Assembly (NCBI RefSeq): GCF_026340675.1
Contig: NZ_JAPEOX010000001.1
Span: 6,386,001-6,450,000, forward strand
Direction of reading: 5' to 3'
Length of the DNA: 64,000 nt
DNA from: Streptomyces sp. NBC_01264
Lineage (GTDB): Bacteria > Actinomycetota > Actinomycetes > Streptomycetales > Streptomycetaceae
In this document: one piece after another, positions 25,602-34,050 of the stretch
How the letters are laid out: every line of letters begins with the position of its first letter
Position numbering within the stretch: position 1 is the first letter of the stretch
Notes under the pieces: model-generated
What the model was told of the DNA's origin: nothing
Databases searched by the model: none
The model's input: only the letters and a program-made list of their open reading frames with translations
Translations under genes and position numbers: made by a program

Positions 25602-25617
25602 GATACTCCGGAGTATC
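25602..25617. promoter_or_regulatory. Perfect 16-bp palindrome before the kinase gene
   Basis: GATACTCCGGAGTATC is a perfect palindrome, 45 bp before the kinase start and about 75 bp after the dre. Its position suits an operator for an unknown dimeric regulator. Confidence 0.5.
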
Positions 25618-25661
25618 GCGCTGAGGAAAGTCATGGCCCGTACCCGGGGTACGCTCGCCAC

Positions 25662-27140
25662 GTGCCCTCCATGAACGACCTCGTACGCCAGCACACCGCT
25701 CTCAGTGAAACCGACCTGGAGTGGCTCCACCTGCTGGTCTCGGAGTGGCAGCTGCTCTCCGACCTCTCCTTCGCGGACCTCGTGCTGTGGGTTCCCACCC
25801 TCGACGGCAGCCGCTACGTCTCGGTCGCGCAGATGCGCCCGAACACCGGCCCCACCTCGTACCAGGACGACATGGTCGGCCACCTGGTCCCGCGCGGCCG
25901 CCGCCCGCTGCTCGACGCCGCGCTCGACGAGGGCCGCATCGTGCGCGAGGGCGACCCGGAGTGGCGCGAGGAGGTGCCGGTGCGCGTCGAGTCGATCCCC
26001 GTGCGCCGCGAGGGCCGGGTCCTCGGAGTGATCGCACGCAATACCAATCTGCTCACTGTGCGTACACCCAGCCGGCTGGAGCTCACCTACCTCCAGTCCG
26101 CCTCCGACCTGGCCCAGATGATCGCGGCGGGCTCCTTCCCGTTCCCCGGCCAGCAGGTCGACATGGACGCCTCCCCGCGCGTCGGCGACGGCCTGATCCG
26201 GCTCGACGCCGAGGGCGTGGTGACGTACGCGTCCCCGAACGCGCTCTCCGCCTACCACCGGCTCGGGCTCGCCTCCGACCTGGTCGGCCAGCACCTGGGC
26301 ACGATCACCTCCGAACTCGCGCCCTCCCGCGGCCCGGTGGACGAGGCCCTGGTCAAACTCGCCAGTGGCTGGGCCCCGCGCGAGACCGAGGCCGAGGGCA
26401 GCGGCGGGGTCATCCAGCTGCGGGCCATCCCGCTCAAGCCCAAGGGCACCCGGATCGGCTCGCTCGTCCTGTGCCGCGACGTCACGGAACTGCGCCGTCG
26501 CGAACGTGAATTGATCACCAAGGACGCGACGATCCGGGAGATCCACCACCGGGTCAAGAACAACCTCCAGACGGTGGCCGCGCTCCTGCGCCTGCAGGCC
26601 CGCCGAATGGATTCGCCGCAGGGGCGCGAGGCGCTGAACGAAGCCGTCCGCCGCGTCGGTTCGATCGCGATCGTGCACGAGACGCTGTCTCAGAACCTGG
26701 ATGAGCGGGTCGAGTTCGACGAGATCGCCGACCGCGTGATCGCGATGGTCGCCGAGATCTCCCCGGGCAAGGTCGCCTGCCGGCGCACCGGCCGCTTCGG
26801 AATCCTGGACGCGGAGGTCGCCACCCCGCTGTCCATGGTGCTGACGGAGATCCTCCAGAACGCCCTGGAGCACGCCTTCACCCAGGGGGAGGGCGGCACC
26901 GTGGAGGTGTCGGCGGCCCGCTCGGGCAGTGGCCGGGACGACGCCCGGCTGCTGATCTCGGTGGTCGACGACGGCTGCGGTCTGCCCGAGGGGTTCGACC
27001 CCCAGCGGGCCGGCAACCTCGGGCTGCAGATCGTACGGACCCTGGTGGAGGGGGAGCTCGGCGGGACCTTCGACATGGTCGCGTCCGAGCCGCGCGGCAC
27101 CAAGGTCGTCCTCGACATACCGGCCAGCCCGCAGAAGTAG
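25662..27140 (+). CDS. Cytoplasmic sensor histidine kinase, PdtaS type
   Basis: 492 aa. An N-terminal GAF-like domain (about 1-150, including LSDLSFADLVLWVP), a PAS domain (about 165-280), a HisKA_2 dimerisation/phosphotransfer domain (IREIHHRVKNNLQTVAALL with the phospho-His in EIHHRVKNN) and an ATPase domain (NALEHAF, DDGCGLPEGF, NLGLQIV). This order defines PdtaS-type kinases, which in mycobacteria phosphorylate an ANTAR antiterminator (PdtaR). No membrane segment. The GTG at 25662 or ATG at 25671 may start it. The gene is alone, ends in a strong terminator, and carries a dre upstream, which suggests nutrient (GlcNAc) control. Confidence 0.9.
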   Translation: MPSMNDLVRQHTALSETDLEWLHLLVSEWQLLSDLSFADLVLWVPTLDGSRYVSVAQMRPNTGPTSYQDDMVGHLVPRGRRPLLDAALDEGRIVREGDPEWREEVPVRVESIPVRREGRVLGVIARNTNLLTVRTPSRLELTYLQSASDLAQMIAAGSFPFPGQQVDMDASPRVGDGLIRLDAEGVVTYASPNALSAYHRLGLASDLVGQHLGTITSELAPSRGPVDEALVKLASGWAPRETEAEGSGGVIQLRAIPLKPKGTRIGSLVLCRDVTELRRRERELITKDATIREIHHRVKNNLQTVAALLRLQARRMDSPQGREALNEAVRRVGSIAIVHETLSQNLDERVEFDEIADRVIAMVAEISPGKVACRRTGRFGILDAEVATPLSMVLTEILQNALEHAFTQGEGGTVEVSAARSGSGRDDARLLISVVDDGCGLPEGFDPQRAGNLGLQIVRTLVEGELGGTFDMVASEPRGTKVVLDIPASPQK

Positions 27141-27199
27141 CGCGCCGGTCCGGTCACTCAGGGTGATGTCATGGGGTGCTCGTCGGCCCCGGACAGCAC

Positions 27200-27236
27200 T
27201 GAACCCCGTACCGAATGGTTTTCGGTACGGGGTTCA
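27200..27236 (+). terminator. Terminator after the kinase gene
   Basis: Perfect 16-bp stem (27200-27215 with 27221-27236), loop TGGTT, between convergent genes; may serve wblE as well. Confidence 0.88.
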
Positions 27237-27300
27237 AGAGCACGTTGCTGAGCGCTTATATGGGTACTACGCGCTGCGGCTCGAGGCTCGAAAGTCGATG

Positions 27301-27558
27301 TCAGGCGGTTGCGTTGCGCGCCCGATTGCGAGCGGCGCGGCGCTTCATCGCGCGGCGCTCGTCCTCGCTGAGACCGCCCCAGACACCGGAGTCCTGACCG
27401 GACTCGAGCGCCCACTGCAGGCACTGCTCCATGACGGGGCAACGGCGGCAGACGGCCTTGGCTTCCTCGATCTGCAGCAGCGCAGGACCGGTGTTGCCGA
27501 TGGGGAAGAAGAGTTCCGGGTCTTCCTCGCGGCAAACGGCGTTGTGACGCCAGTCCAT
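27301..27558 (-). CDS. wblE: WhiB-like iron-sulfur regulator WblE
   Basis: 85 aa. Four conserved cysteines, Cys9, Cys37, Cys40 and Cys46 (CxxC in the middle), bind a 4Fe-4S cluster; the GVWGG turn (GQDSGVWGGLSEDERRAMKRR) and basic tail that follow bind DNA and the sigma factor. Its size and the sequence MDWRHNAVCREEDPELFFP identify the WhiB1/WblE group, thought to sense nitric oxide in mycobacteria. ATG at 27558 has AAGGAGATGG upstream. Placement between the PdtaS kinase and the lipid kinase is the same as in S. coelicolor. An own promoter is likely in the 332-bp gap upstream. Confidence 0.95.
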   Translation of the reverse strand: MDWRHNAVCREEDPELFFPIGNTGPALLQIEEAKAVCRRCPVMEQCLQWALESGQDSGVWGGLSEDERRAMKRRAARNRARNATA

Positions 27559-27863
27559 GGCTGCTCCATCTCCTTGTATTGCGGGCAGGTTGCTTGTGAA
27601 TGTGAACGCTTTCACGAATCCCTTCGTGAGGGAAGGGAGACCGCCCAGTTTGGGGGAAAACTCGCCCTGGGCTGCCGGAGATTCGTGGAAGGGTTCTGGC
27701 GGTCTGTGTGGGTGCCGGGTTCTGCGGGCTGTCCCGATCGCCATGAAGAGATTCGCAAACCTCGGACGGGGATACAACCCCTTCCGGAAAGTTTTTTTTG
27801 ATTCGTCGGTGTCTACTAGGTCACAGCCCTACTTCCTAGGGGTGGACCGGCGTGTAAACGTTC
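27559..27863 (-). other. Long upstream region of wblE, no gene seen
   Basis: About 300 bp without a credible coding frame. It contains TGTGAACGCTTTCACG (27601-27616), a GTGAA-N3-TTTCAC-type inverted repeat, and an unusual run of eight T on the plus strand (about 27792-27799), i.e. A on the wblE sense strand. Such a length suggests a long leader or several promoters for wblE. Confidence 0.5.
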
Positions 27864-27892
27864 GAGTGGAAGGACTTTCGGCCCTTCCACTC
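27864..27892. terminator. Stem-loop at the stop of the lipid kinase gene
   Basis: 10-bp stem GAGTGGAAGG/CCTTCCACTC with a 9-nt loop; its right arm overlaps the stop codon region of the lipid kinase gene (minus strand). Confidence 0.6.
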
Positions 27893-28856
27893 ACACAATC
27901 ACACGCAGTGCACGGCGTACGCCTGTGAACCGAACGCTGGTGCGCAACCCGAGGTGGTCTCCGTCCATCTGGAACGGAAGCGGCACCTTCGAATGCAAGG
28001 TGAAGTCCGTCAGATCGTGCAGAGACACCGCATGCTTGCCGTGCGGACCGCGCTCAGGAGTCGAGGTCAGGAGCTGTGTCGCGTAGCGGGCGACCGCCGG
28101 AGTTGACAAACGGTCCAGTGCCAATACGTCAAGCGCGGTATCGAACGACGCCTCCGGGGAGGCGTAGAGCGGCCGGTTGCCCAGGTATGTCCAGGGTGAC
28201 GTGTTGCACACTATCGACAGCACCAGGTCCGTCACCGGATCCGCGCCGGGCCGCTCCAGCGTCACCGTGCCGTGCCGGCGGTTGGGCTCTTCCCAGAACT
28301 GGCGCATCAGCTGTCGCACGTACAGGGCATGGGTCGAACGTTTGCCCCGTTCCCGCTGCTGTTCCACCCGGCCCACGACACCCGCGTCGAAGCCGAAGCC
28401 CGCGCAGAAGGTGAACCAGCGCGCCGGGACCGACTCGTCCTCCGTGCCCGGGGTGCCGGCCGCGAGCCCGAGGCCGACCGTCCGTTCGCGCCGCTCGCGC
28501 AGTGCGTCCAGCAGGGCGCCGGTCGCCTCGACGGCGTCGTTGGGCAGCCCGAGCGCCCGGGCGAAGACATTGGTGGAGCCGCCGGGGACCACCGCGAGTC
28601 CGGGCAGCCGGTCCGGATCGGGTCCCTCGTGCAGCAGGCCGTTGACCACTTCGTTGACGGTGCCGTCACCGCCCAGGGCCACGACCAGGTCCACACCGGT
28701 CTCGGCGGCCCTGCGGCCCAGGTCCCGGGCGTGGCCGCGGTACTCGGTGGTGACCGCCTCCAGCTTCATCTCGCTGGCGAGCGCGTGGGTCAGGACGTCG
28801 CGCGTGCGCGCACTGGTCGTCGTCGCTGCTGGGTTGGCCACGAGGAGTGCACGCAT
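27891..28856 (-). CDS. Diacylglycerol kinase / sphingosine-kinase-family lipid kinase
   Basis: 321 aa, family DAGK_cat. The ATP-binding GGDGTVNEVVNGL motif is intact, preceded by LLVANPAATTTSA (the first strand of the fold) and followed by GGSTNVFARALGLP. The C-terminal half is the usual beta-sandwich with the SFDTALDVLALD turn. It would phosphorylate diacylglycerol or a similar lipid on the inner membrane face. ATG at 28856 is the clear start. It is divergent from a small membrane protein gene and located next to wblE, as in S. coelicolor. Real substrate unknown. Confidence 0.92.
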   Translation of the reverse strand: MRALLVANPAATTTSARTRDVLTHALASEMKLEAVTTEYRGHARDLGRRAAETGVDLVVALGGDGTVNEVVNGLLHEGPDPDRLPGLAVVPGGSTNVFARALGLPNDAVEATGALLDALRERRERTVGLGLAAGTPGTEDESVPARWFTFCAGFGFDAGVVGRVEQQRERGKRSTHALYVRQLMRQFWEEPNRRHGTVTLERPGADPVTDLVLSIVCNTSPWTYLGNRPLYASPEASFDTALDVLALDRLSTPAVARYATQLLTSTPERGPHGKHAVSLHDLTDFTLHSKVPLPFQMDGDHLGLRTSVRFTGVRRALRVIV

Positions 28857-28940
28857 GGGCGTCAGCCTACCGACCCGTCCGGACGCGTCTCATACTGGCC
28901 GTCCCCTTCGGTGCGGGAGGGGCGCCGCTACGCTGCTGGG

Positions 28941-29375
28941 GTGAGTACGAAGCCCAGCCCCACCGTGTCCGCCGTCCCCGTCCCGCTGCCCCGCCGGCTG
29001 ACCGCGGCCGCCGCGCTGACCGCGCTGGAGGGGCTGGCCCTGGCCGGGCCCGGCGTGGCCGACCTCTACACGGCCGTCCTCGGCGGCGGCGACTCCCTGC
29101 AGGCCGCGACCGGCGGGGTCACCCTGCTCGTCCTGGCCGCGCTGCCGCTGGTCGCGGCGCGCGGGCTGCTCCTGCGCCGCCGCTGGAGCAGAGGCCCGGC
29201 GCTGATCACCCAGCTGATGTCGCTGCCGGTCGCCTGGATGCTGTGGGGCGCGGAAGGGGCGATGAAGGCCGCCGCCGTGGGCCTGGCCCTGGGCGCAGTG
29301 GCCGTCACCGCCCTCCTGGTGAACCCGAAGGCCACCGAGGCACTGGGCATCGGGCCCTCGGAGCAGGCCCGATAG
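28941..29375 (+). CDS. Small integral membrane protein, unknown function
   Basis: 144 aa with four hydrophobic segments (about 18-42, 52-78, 90-108 and 113-132) and a short polar tail. It starts at GTG 28941 (VSTKPSPTV); GTG follows CTGGG, a weak ribosome site. No recognised motif. It sits between the lipid kinase (divergent) and sigH (convergent); I recall a similar small membrane protein in the same place in S. coelicolor, so it is probably conserved. No role can be given. Confidence 0.75.
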   Translation: MSTKPSPTVSAVPVPLPRRLTAAAALTALEGLALAGPGVADLYTAVLGGGDSLQAATGGVTLLVLAALPLVAARGLLLRRRWSRGPALITQLMSLPVAWMLWGAEGAMKAAAVGLALGAVAVTALLVNPKATEALGIGPSEQAR

Positions 29376-29404
29376 CCCGTACGGCCAGCTCTTCCCGTCC
29401 CCGA

Positions 29405-30319
29405 CTACTCCTCGACCAGGAGCTTTTCGCGGAGCTGGGCCAGGGTGCGGGCCAGCAGCCGGGAGACGTGCATCTGGGAGATGCCGACCTCCTGGGCGAT
29501 CTGCGACTGGGTCATGTTGCCGAAGAACCGCAGCAGCAGGATCCGCTTCTCCCGCGGCGGCAGCCCTTCGAGCAGCGGCTTCAGGGACTCGCGGTACTCG
29601 ACGCCCTCCAGCGCCTCGTCCTCCGAGCCCAGGGTGTCCGCGACCGCCGGCGACTCGTCGTCGGTGTCCGGGACGTCCAGCGAGAGCGTGCTGTAGGCGT
29701 TGGCCGATTCCAGCCCCTCCAGCACCTCCTCCTCGGAGATCCCCAGCCGTTCGGCCAGTTCGTGCACCGTGGGGGAGCGGCCGTGCTGCTGGGACAGTTC
29801 CGCCGTCGCCGTGGTCAGCGAGAGCCGCAGCTCCTGCAGGCGCCGGGGGACGCGTACCGCCCAGCCCTTGTCGCGGAAGTGGCGCTTGATCTCGCCGACC
29901 ACCGTGGGCGTGGCGTACGTGGAGAACTCGACCCCGCGGTCCGGGTCGAAGCGGTCCACCGACTTGATCAGGCCGATGGTGGCGACCTGGGTCAGGTCGT
30001 CCAGCGGCTCGCCGCGGTTGCGGAAGCGCCGGGCCAGGTGCTCGACCAGGGGCAGGTGCATCCGTACGAGCCGGTTGCGCAGCTCCGCCTTCTCCGGCGA
30101 GCCGTCGGGCAGCTCCCGGAGCTCGATGAACAGGGCCCGCGCCCCGCTGCGGTCGCGCGGATCCGGCAGGGGAGCCGGAGCCGTGAACACCGGAGCCCGC
30201 AGGGCTTCGGCGGCCTCCACGGCCGGGGTTGCGTCCGCGGCCGGGGCCGCCGGCGGGGCCGTGGCAGCGGCCCCCGGTGGCTGGACCGGCAGTGTTTGGT
30301 CGTGCTGGTTCTCGCTCAC
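29405..30319 (-). CDS. sigH: Stress-response sigma factor SigH (SigB/SigF family)
   Basis: Directs genes for osmotic and heat stress and for septation in Streptomyces. Region 2 (LVRMHLPLVEHLARRFRNRG, LDDLTQVATIGLIKSVDRFD), region 3 (LSQQHGRSPTVHELAERLGI) and region 4 (GNMTQSQIAQEVGISQMHVS) are complete. From GTG at 30319 (VSENQHDQ) it is 304 aa with an Ala/Pro-rich 70-residue N-terminus. In S. coelicolor several SigH forms with different N-termini exist, and the frame here stays open upstream, so longer forms are possible. The anti-sigma gene ushX lies immediately upstream on the same strand. Confidence 0.93.
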   Translation of the reverse strand: MSENQHDQTLPVQPPGAAATAPPAAPAADATPAVEAAEALRAPVFTAPAPLPDPRDRSGARALFIELRELPDGSPEKAELRNRLVRMHLPLVEHLARRFRNRGEPLDDLTQVATIGLIKSVDRFDPDRGVEFSTYATPTVVGEIKRHFRDKGWAVRVPRRLQELRLSLTTATAELSQQHGRSPTVHELAERLGISEEEVLEGLESANAYSTLSLDVPDTDDESPAVADTLGSEDEALEGVEYRESLKPLLEGLPPREKRILLLRFFGNMTQSQIAQEVGISQMHVSRLLARTLAQLREKLLVEE

Positions 30320-30474
30320 AGGGCCCGCCCGTCGCTCCGCCGAGTCCAAAAAGCCGTTTTCCGCATCCGTGTCAGCCGGGTGCGGCCGGGCGTGCTGCTG
30401 CTCCGGAATGCCGCCGTCGACCTCATGTCGTGCCCGGGGCCGATCCCCGCCCCGCACCGGGACCTCCCCGCCGC

Positions 30475-30888
30475 TCACGCCGGGCCTGGTCCCGCGCCGC
30501 GCTGTTTGTAGAGGCTGATGCTCACCGTCTTGTTCTCCTCGACCGTGGCCTCGACCTTCCCGGCGAGCGCCGAGAGGACCGTCCACGCGAACGTGTCGCG
30601 CTCCGGGGCCCGGCCGTCGGTGGTCGGGGCGGAGACGGTCACCTCCAGCGAATCGTCCACCAACCGGAAGACGCAGCTGAGGACGGAGCCGGGCACGGCC
30701 TGCTGGAGCAGGATCGCGCAGGCCTCGTCCACCGCGATGCGGAGGTCCTCGATCTCGTCGAGGGTGAAGTCCAAACGTGCCGCGAGGCCGGCCGTGGCCG
30801 TCCGCAGCACAGACAGGTAGGCACCCGCAGCGGGCAGCCGGACTTCCACGAAGTCCTGGGTCCCGGGCTCGCCTGCGATCTGGGACAC
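30475..30888 (-). CDS. ushX: Anti-sigma factor UshX (PrsH), serine-kinase-like ATPase fold
   Basis: 137 aa RsbW-like protein: a GHKL fold with the N-box ALRIAVDEACA-type motif reading EDLRIAVDEACAILL. It holds SigH inactive, and the pair is encoded together in Streptomyces. GTG at 30888 follows GGAGG with 5 nt spacing; another GTG at 30894 overlaps the ribosome site. The later G-box of the ATP site is weak, so kinase activity may be lost. Distance to sigH is 155 bp, where the sigH leader or extra start sites may lie. The 236-bp upstream gap (30889-31124) holds no gene and should contain the operon promoters. Confidence 0.9.
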   Translation of the reverse strand: MSQIAGEPGTQDFVEVRLPAAGAYLSVLRTATAGLAARLDFTLDEIEDLRIAVDEACAILLQQAVPGSVLSCVFRLVDDSLEVTVSAPTTDGRAPERDTFAWTVLSALAGKVEATVEENKTVSISLYKQRGAGPGPA

Positions 30889-31124
30889 CCTCACCTCCAA
30901 GGTGGTACGAGCTCTGTTCGCCGGTGACGCTATCGCGATCCGGGCGATCGTGTCGCGGCACCCCTGTCGAAGGGTGCAGAACCCTTTTGAACTTAGCCGC
31001 ACATGGCCGGCCGAAAGGCCGCACCTGCGACCAGTGACTGATGGTAAGCCCATGGGGACGCACAGTGGCTAGGGGTCTGCGGGCCCAAATCAGGGGAACC
31101 GGCGGAGGGTTGATCTACCCCGCT

Positions 31125-31385
31125 TCAGACGATCGAACCGTCGACAAAACACCAACGCCAGGTCTCGCCCGGTTCGAAGCTGCGCATCACCGGATGTCCG
31201 GTCTCCCGGTGGTGCGCCGTGGCGTGCCGGTGGGGGGAGGAGTCGCAGCAGCCGACGTGCCCGCACCCCAGGCACAGTCGGAGCTGGACGGGATGGCTTC
31301 CGTCCGCCAGACATTCGGGGCAGGTCTGGGCAAGCGGGGCCGGCTCGGGGCGCGGCAGTTCGGCAACGTGCGTGCACTCGCTCAT
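31125..31385 (-). CDS. Stand-alone UBP-type zinc finger protein
   Basis: 86 aa. Conserved Cys/His at 4, 6, 22, 25, 38, 41, 46, 52 and 64, in an arrangement typical of the zf-UBP fold, which in eukaryotes binds the free C-terminal Gly-Gly of ubiquitin. In actinobacteria the domain is found alone, and may bind a similar C-terminal tail; streptomycetes have no ubiquitin of the classical type. ATG at 31385 opens MSECTH. It lies back to back with an antiporter gene 63 bp away. Function unknown. Confidence 0.87.
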   Translation of the reverse strand: MSECTHVAELPRPEPAPLAQTCPECLADGSHPVQLRLCLGCGHVGCCDSSPHRHATAHHRETGHPVMRSFEPGETWRWCFVDGSIV

Positions 31386-31448
31386 GATGGCCAGCGTACT
31401 GAGGTACGGGCGCCCGGGATGACATGACTCAAGCGAGGATGATCTTCG

Positions 31449-33026
31449 ATGGAGGTATTGCCGCTGGTGGCGTTGGTCGCCGGCTGTGCGGTCGTCGCGG
31501 GCCTGGCCCGCCGCACCCCGGTGCCCGCGCCACTGATGCTGGTCGCCGCCGGGCTGGCCGCGGCCTACGTGCCGGGCGTGCCCGAGTACGACCTGGACCC
31601 GCACATCGTGCTGCCGCTGCTGCTCCCGCCGCTGCTCTACACGGCCGCGGTGGACAGCTCGTACCTGGACCTGCGGGCGAACATCCGGCCCGTGGCGCTG
31701 CTCTCGGTGGGGTACGTGCTCTTCGCGACGCTCGTCGTGGGGTACGCGGCGTACCTGGCGGTGCCGGACCTCTCGCTGCCGGTGGCGCTGGTGCTGGGGG
31801 CGGTCATCGCCCCGCCCGACGCGGTCGCGGCGACGGCCATCGCCCGCAAGCTCGGGCTGCCGAACCGGATCACGACCATCCTCCAGGGTGAGTCCCTGGT
31901 CAACGACGCCACCGCGATCACCGCGTACAAGGTGGCGCTGGCGGCGGCGGTCGGGGCGAGCGCCGGCTGGGCGGGCGGGATCAGGGAGTTCCTGCTGGCC
32001 TCGGTGGGCGGCGTCGCGATGGGTCTGCTGCTGATGGTCCCGATCCACGTGCTGCGCAAGCGGCTGCGCGAACCCCTCCTGCAGAACACCCTGTCGCTGC
32101 TGATCCCCTTCGTGGCCTACGCGGCCGCCGAGCGGGTGCACGCGTCGGGAGTACTGGCGGTGGTGGTGGTCGCGCTCTACCTCGGACACCGCAACTGGCA
32201 GGTCGACTTCGCGACCCGGCTCCAGGAGGAGGCGGTCTGGAAGGTGGTCGCCTTCATCCTCGAATCGGTGGTCTTCGCGCTGATCGGACTCCAGCTGCCG
32301 GTGGTCCTGAAGGGGCTGGGGGAGTACGAGGGCCTGGCGGCGGCGGGCTACGCCGTGGTGGTGTTCCTCGTGGTGGTGGCGGCCCGCTTCGCGTGGGTGT
32401 TCCCGGCGACGTTCCTGCCGAGGCTCTCGCCGCGGATCCGGGCGCGCGAGCCGGAGACGAGCTGGAAGGCTCCGGTCGTCGTGGGATGGGCGGGCATGCG
32501 GGGCGTGGTCTCGCTGGCGATCGCCTTCTCCGTGCCGATGAGCGTGCCGCACCGGAACCTGATCCTGTTCCTGACCTTCACCACGGTGATCGGCACGCTG
32601 GTGGTCCAGGGCCTGACCCTGCCGCCGCTGATCCGGCTGCTGCGGCTGCCGGCCAAGGACGGCCACGCCGAGACCCTGGCCGAGGCCCAGGCCCAGAGCG
32701 AGGCCTCGCGGGCGGCGGAGGACCGCCTGACGGAACTCCTGGCCTCCCCGGCGAACGCCCTCCCGCCGCCGTTGGCGGACCGGCTGCGCACGGTGCTGGA
32801 GCGGCGGCGCAACGCCGTGTGGGAGCGGCTGGGGGAGGTCAACGCGGTGACGCGCGAGTCCGCGGACGACGTCTACCGCCGCCTGGCGGGGGAGATGATC
32901 GCGGCGGAACGCGAGGTCTTCGTCTCCCTGCGCGACGCCCGCCGCATCGACGACGAAATGCTCCGGGCCCTGTTGCGCCGTCTGGACCTGGAGGAGGCGG
33001 CGGCGTACCGGGAGGAGTCGGCGTAG
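31449..33026 (+). CDS. Na+/H+ antiporter, CPA1 family
   Basis: 525 aa. Twelve or so hydrophobic segments (about 1-405) with the family motifs PPDAVAATAI and GESLVNDATAI (the ion-binding ND), then VGWAGMRGVVSLAIAF near the end of the membrane part, and a cytoplasmic C-terminal tail (about 410-525) rich in Ala/Glu/Arg that is probably helical. It exchanges sodium or potassium for protons across the cell membrane. ATG at 31449 follows GAGGATG, an acceptable ribosome site. It is divergent from the zinc finger gene. Cation specificity cannot be read from sequence. Confidence 0.92.
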   Translation: MEVLPLVALVAGCAVVAGLARRTPVPAPLMLVAAGLAAAYVPGVPEYDLDPHIVLPLLLPPLLYTAAVDSSYLDLRANIRPVALLSVGYVLFATLVVGYAAYLAVPDLSLPVALVLGAVIAPPDAVAATAIARKLGLPNRITTILQGESLVNDATAITAYKVALAAAVGASAGWAGGIREFLLASVGGVAMGLLLMVPIHVLRKRLREPLLQNTLSLLIPFVAYAAAERVHASGVLAVVVVALYLGHRNWQVDFATRLQEEAVWKVVAFILESVVFALIGLQLPVVLKGLGEYEGLAAAGYAVVVFLVVVAARFAWVFPATFLPRLSPRIRAREPETSWKAPVVVGWAGMRGVVSLAIAFSVPMSVPHRNLILFLTFTTVIGTLVVQGLTLPPLIRLLRLPAKDGHAETLAEAQAQSEASRAAEDRLTELLASPANALPPPLADRLRTVLERRRNAVWERLGEVNAVTRESADDVYRRLAGEMIAAEREVFVSLRDARRIDDEMLRALLRRLDLEEAAAYREESA

Positions 33027-33066
33027 CGAAGCCCCGGGGTCTGCGCGGTCCGGGCGGCGGGTCCGG

Positions 33067-33091
33067 GGAACGGTGGAAGGGCGGGTAGGGG
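33067..33091 (+). repeat. Copy of a dispersed intergenic repeat
   Basis: The 25-bp block containing GGAAGGGCGGGTAGGGG also occurs at 57449-57473 (reverse) and 63861-63885 (one change). Each copy lies between convergent or unrelated genes, beside GC-rich sequence. Confidence 0.85.
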
Positions 33092-33117
33092 GGGCAGCCC
33101 CGCAGGGCGGCCCCCGG

Positions 33118-34008
33118 CTACGGGCGACCCGTGACGACCGCTGCCAGGGTGGTGCCCCTGGGGAAGGCCCCCTCGCGGGTCAGGTCGAGCAGGGCCCACA
33201 GCAGCTTCGCCACGTAGATCCGCTCCACCGCCAGGCCGTGGCGGGACCCGAAGTCCGCAGCGAACCGCTCCAGCTCGGCGGGGACCCGGGCGTAGCCGCC
33301 GTGGGTGTAGCCCTCGGCCAGCGACCAGTGGCCCGCCGGACCGCCGAAGGCGGCCGTCTGGAGGGAACGTATCTCCGCCTCCAGGAAGCCGCCCCCGACC
33401 ACCGGGACTCCCAGCGCCCGCCGGTCCGCGCCGAGTCCCGCGGCCAGCCCGGCCAGCGTGCCGCCGGTCCCGCAGGCCACGGCGGCCACGTCGCAGGCAC
33501 CGCTCAGCTCGCGGCCCAGCTCGGCGCAGCCGTGCAGCGCGAGGGCGTTGCTGCCGCCCTCGGGGATCACGTAGGCCCCCTCGGCGCCCGCCAGCGCGGG
33601 CAGTGCGGCCTTGTCCCGGTAGGCCGACCGGGTGACGAAGTGGAGCCGCATGCCGTCCGCGGCGCACCGGGCCAGCGAGTCGTTCAGCGGCCGCCCCGCG
33701 AGCTCGTCGCCCCGTACGATCCCCACCGTCGCCAGCCCGAGCAGCCGGCCGGCCGCGGCGGTGGCCCGCAGGTGGTTGGAGTAGGCCCCGCCGAAGGTCA
33801 CGAGCTCCGGGTACCCGCCCGCGACGGCGGCCCGCAGATTCGGCGCGAGCTTGCGCCACTTGTTGCCGGGCAGCTCCGGATGGACCAGGTCGTCCCGCTT
33901 GAGCAGCAGCCGTACGCCCTGCGCGGCGAACCGCTCGTCGCGGACCTCCCGCAGCGGCGAGGCAGGCCGGGGGCTCAGGATCGGGTCGGGGTCGACTGGG
34001 TGTTCCAC
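33118..34008 (-). CDS. PLP-dependent ACC deaminase / D-cysteine desulfhydrase-like enzyme
   Basis: 296 aa fold-type II PLP enzyme. The PLP lysine is in LPGNKWRK (about residues 47-54), with the partner loop TFGGAYSNHLRA and the phosphate-binding loop GTGGTLAG. This matches the ACC deaminase/D-cysteine desulfhydrase family, but the sequence does not settle which reaction it performs; most actinobacterial members are probably D-cysteine desulfhydrases or unknown. ATG at 34008 is the natural start. It is convergent to the antiporter gene and 42 bp from the amidase stop. Confidence 0.88.
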   Translation of the reverse strand: MEHPVDPDPILSPRPASPLREVRDERFAAQGVRLLLKRDDLVHPELPGNKWRKLAPNLRAAVAGGYPELVTFGGAYSNHLRATAAAGRLLGLATVGIVRGDELAGRPLNDSLARCAADGMRLHFVTRSAYRDKAALPALAGAEGAYVIPEGGSNALALHGCAELGRELSGACDVAAVACGTGGTLAGLAAGLGADRRALGVPVVGGGFLEAEIRSLQTAAFGGPAGHWSLAEGYTHGGYARVPAELERFAADFGSRHGLAVERIYVAKLLWALLDLTREGAFPRGTTLAAVVTGRP

Positions 34009-34050
34009 CCGCCCATTGTGTGCCGCGGCCGGGGCGGGGCGCTTCGGGCC

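Noticed and set aside
27789..27800. Plus-strand intrinsic terminator at the T8 run
   Set aside because: No GC-rich stem of useful length sits directly before the T run on the plus strand, and no plus-strand gene ends there.
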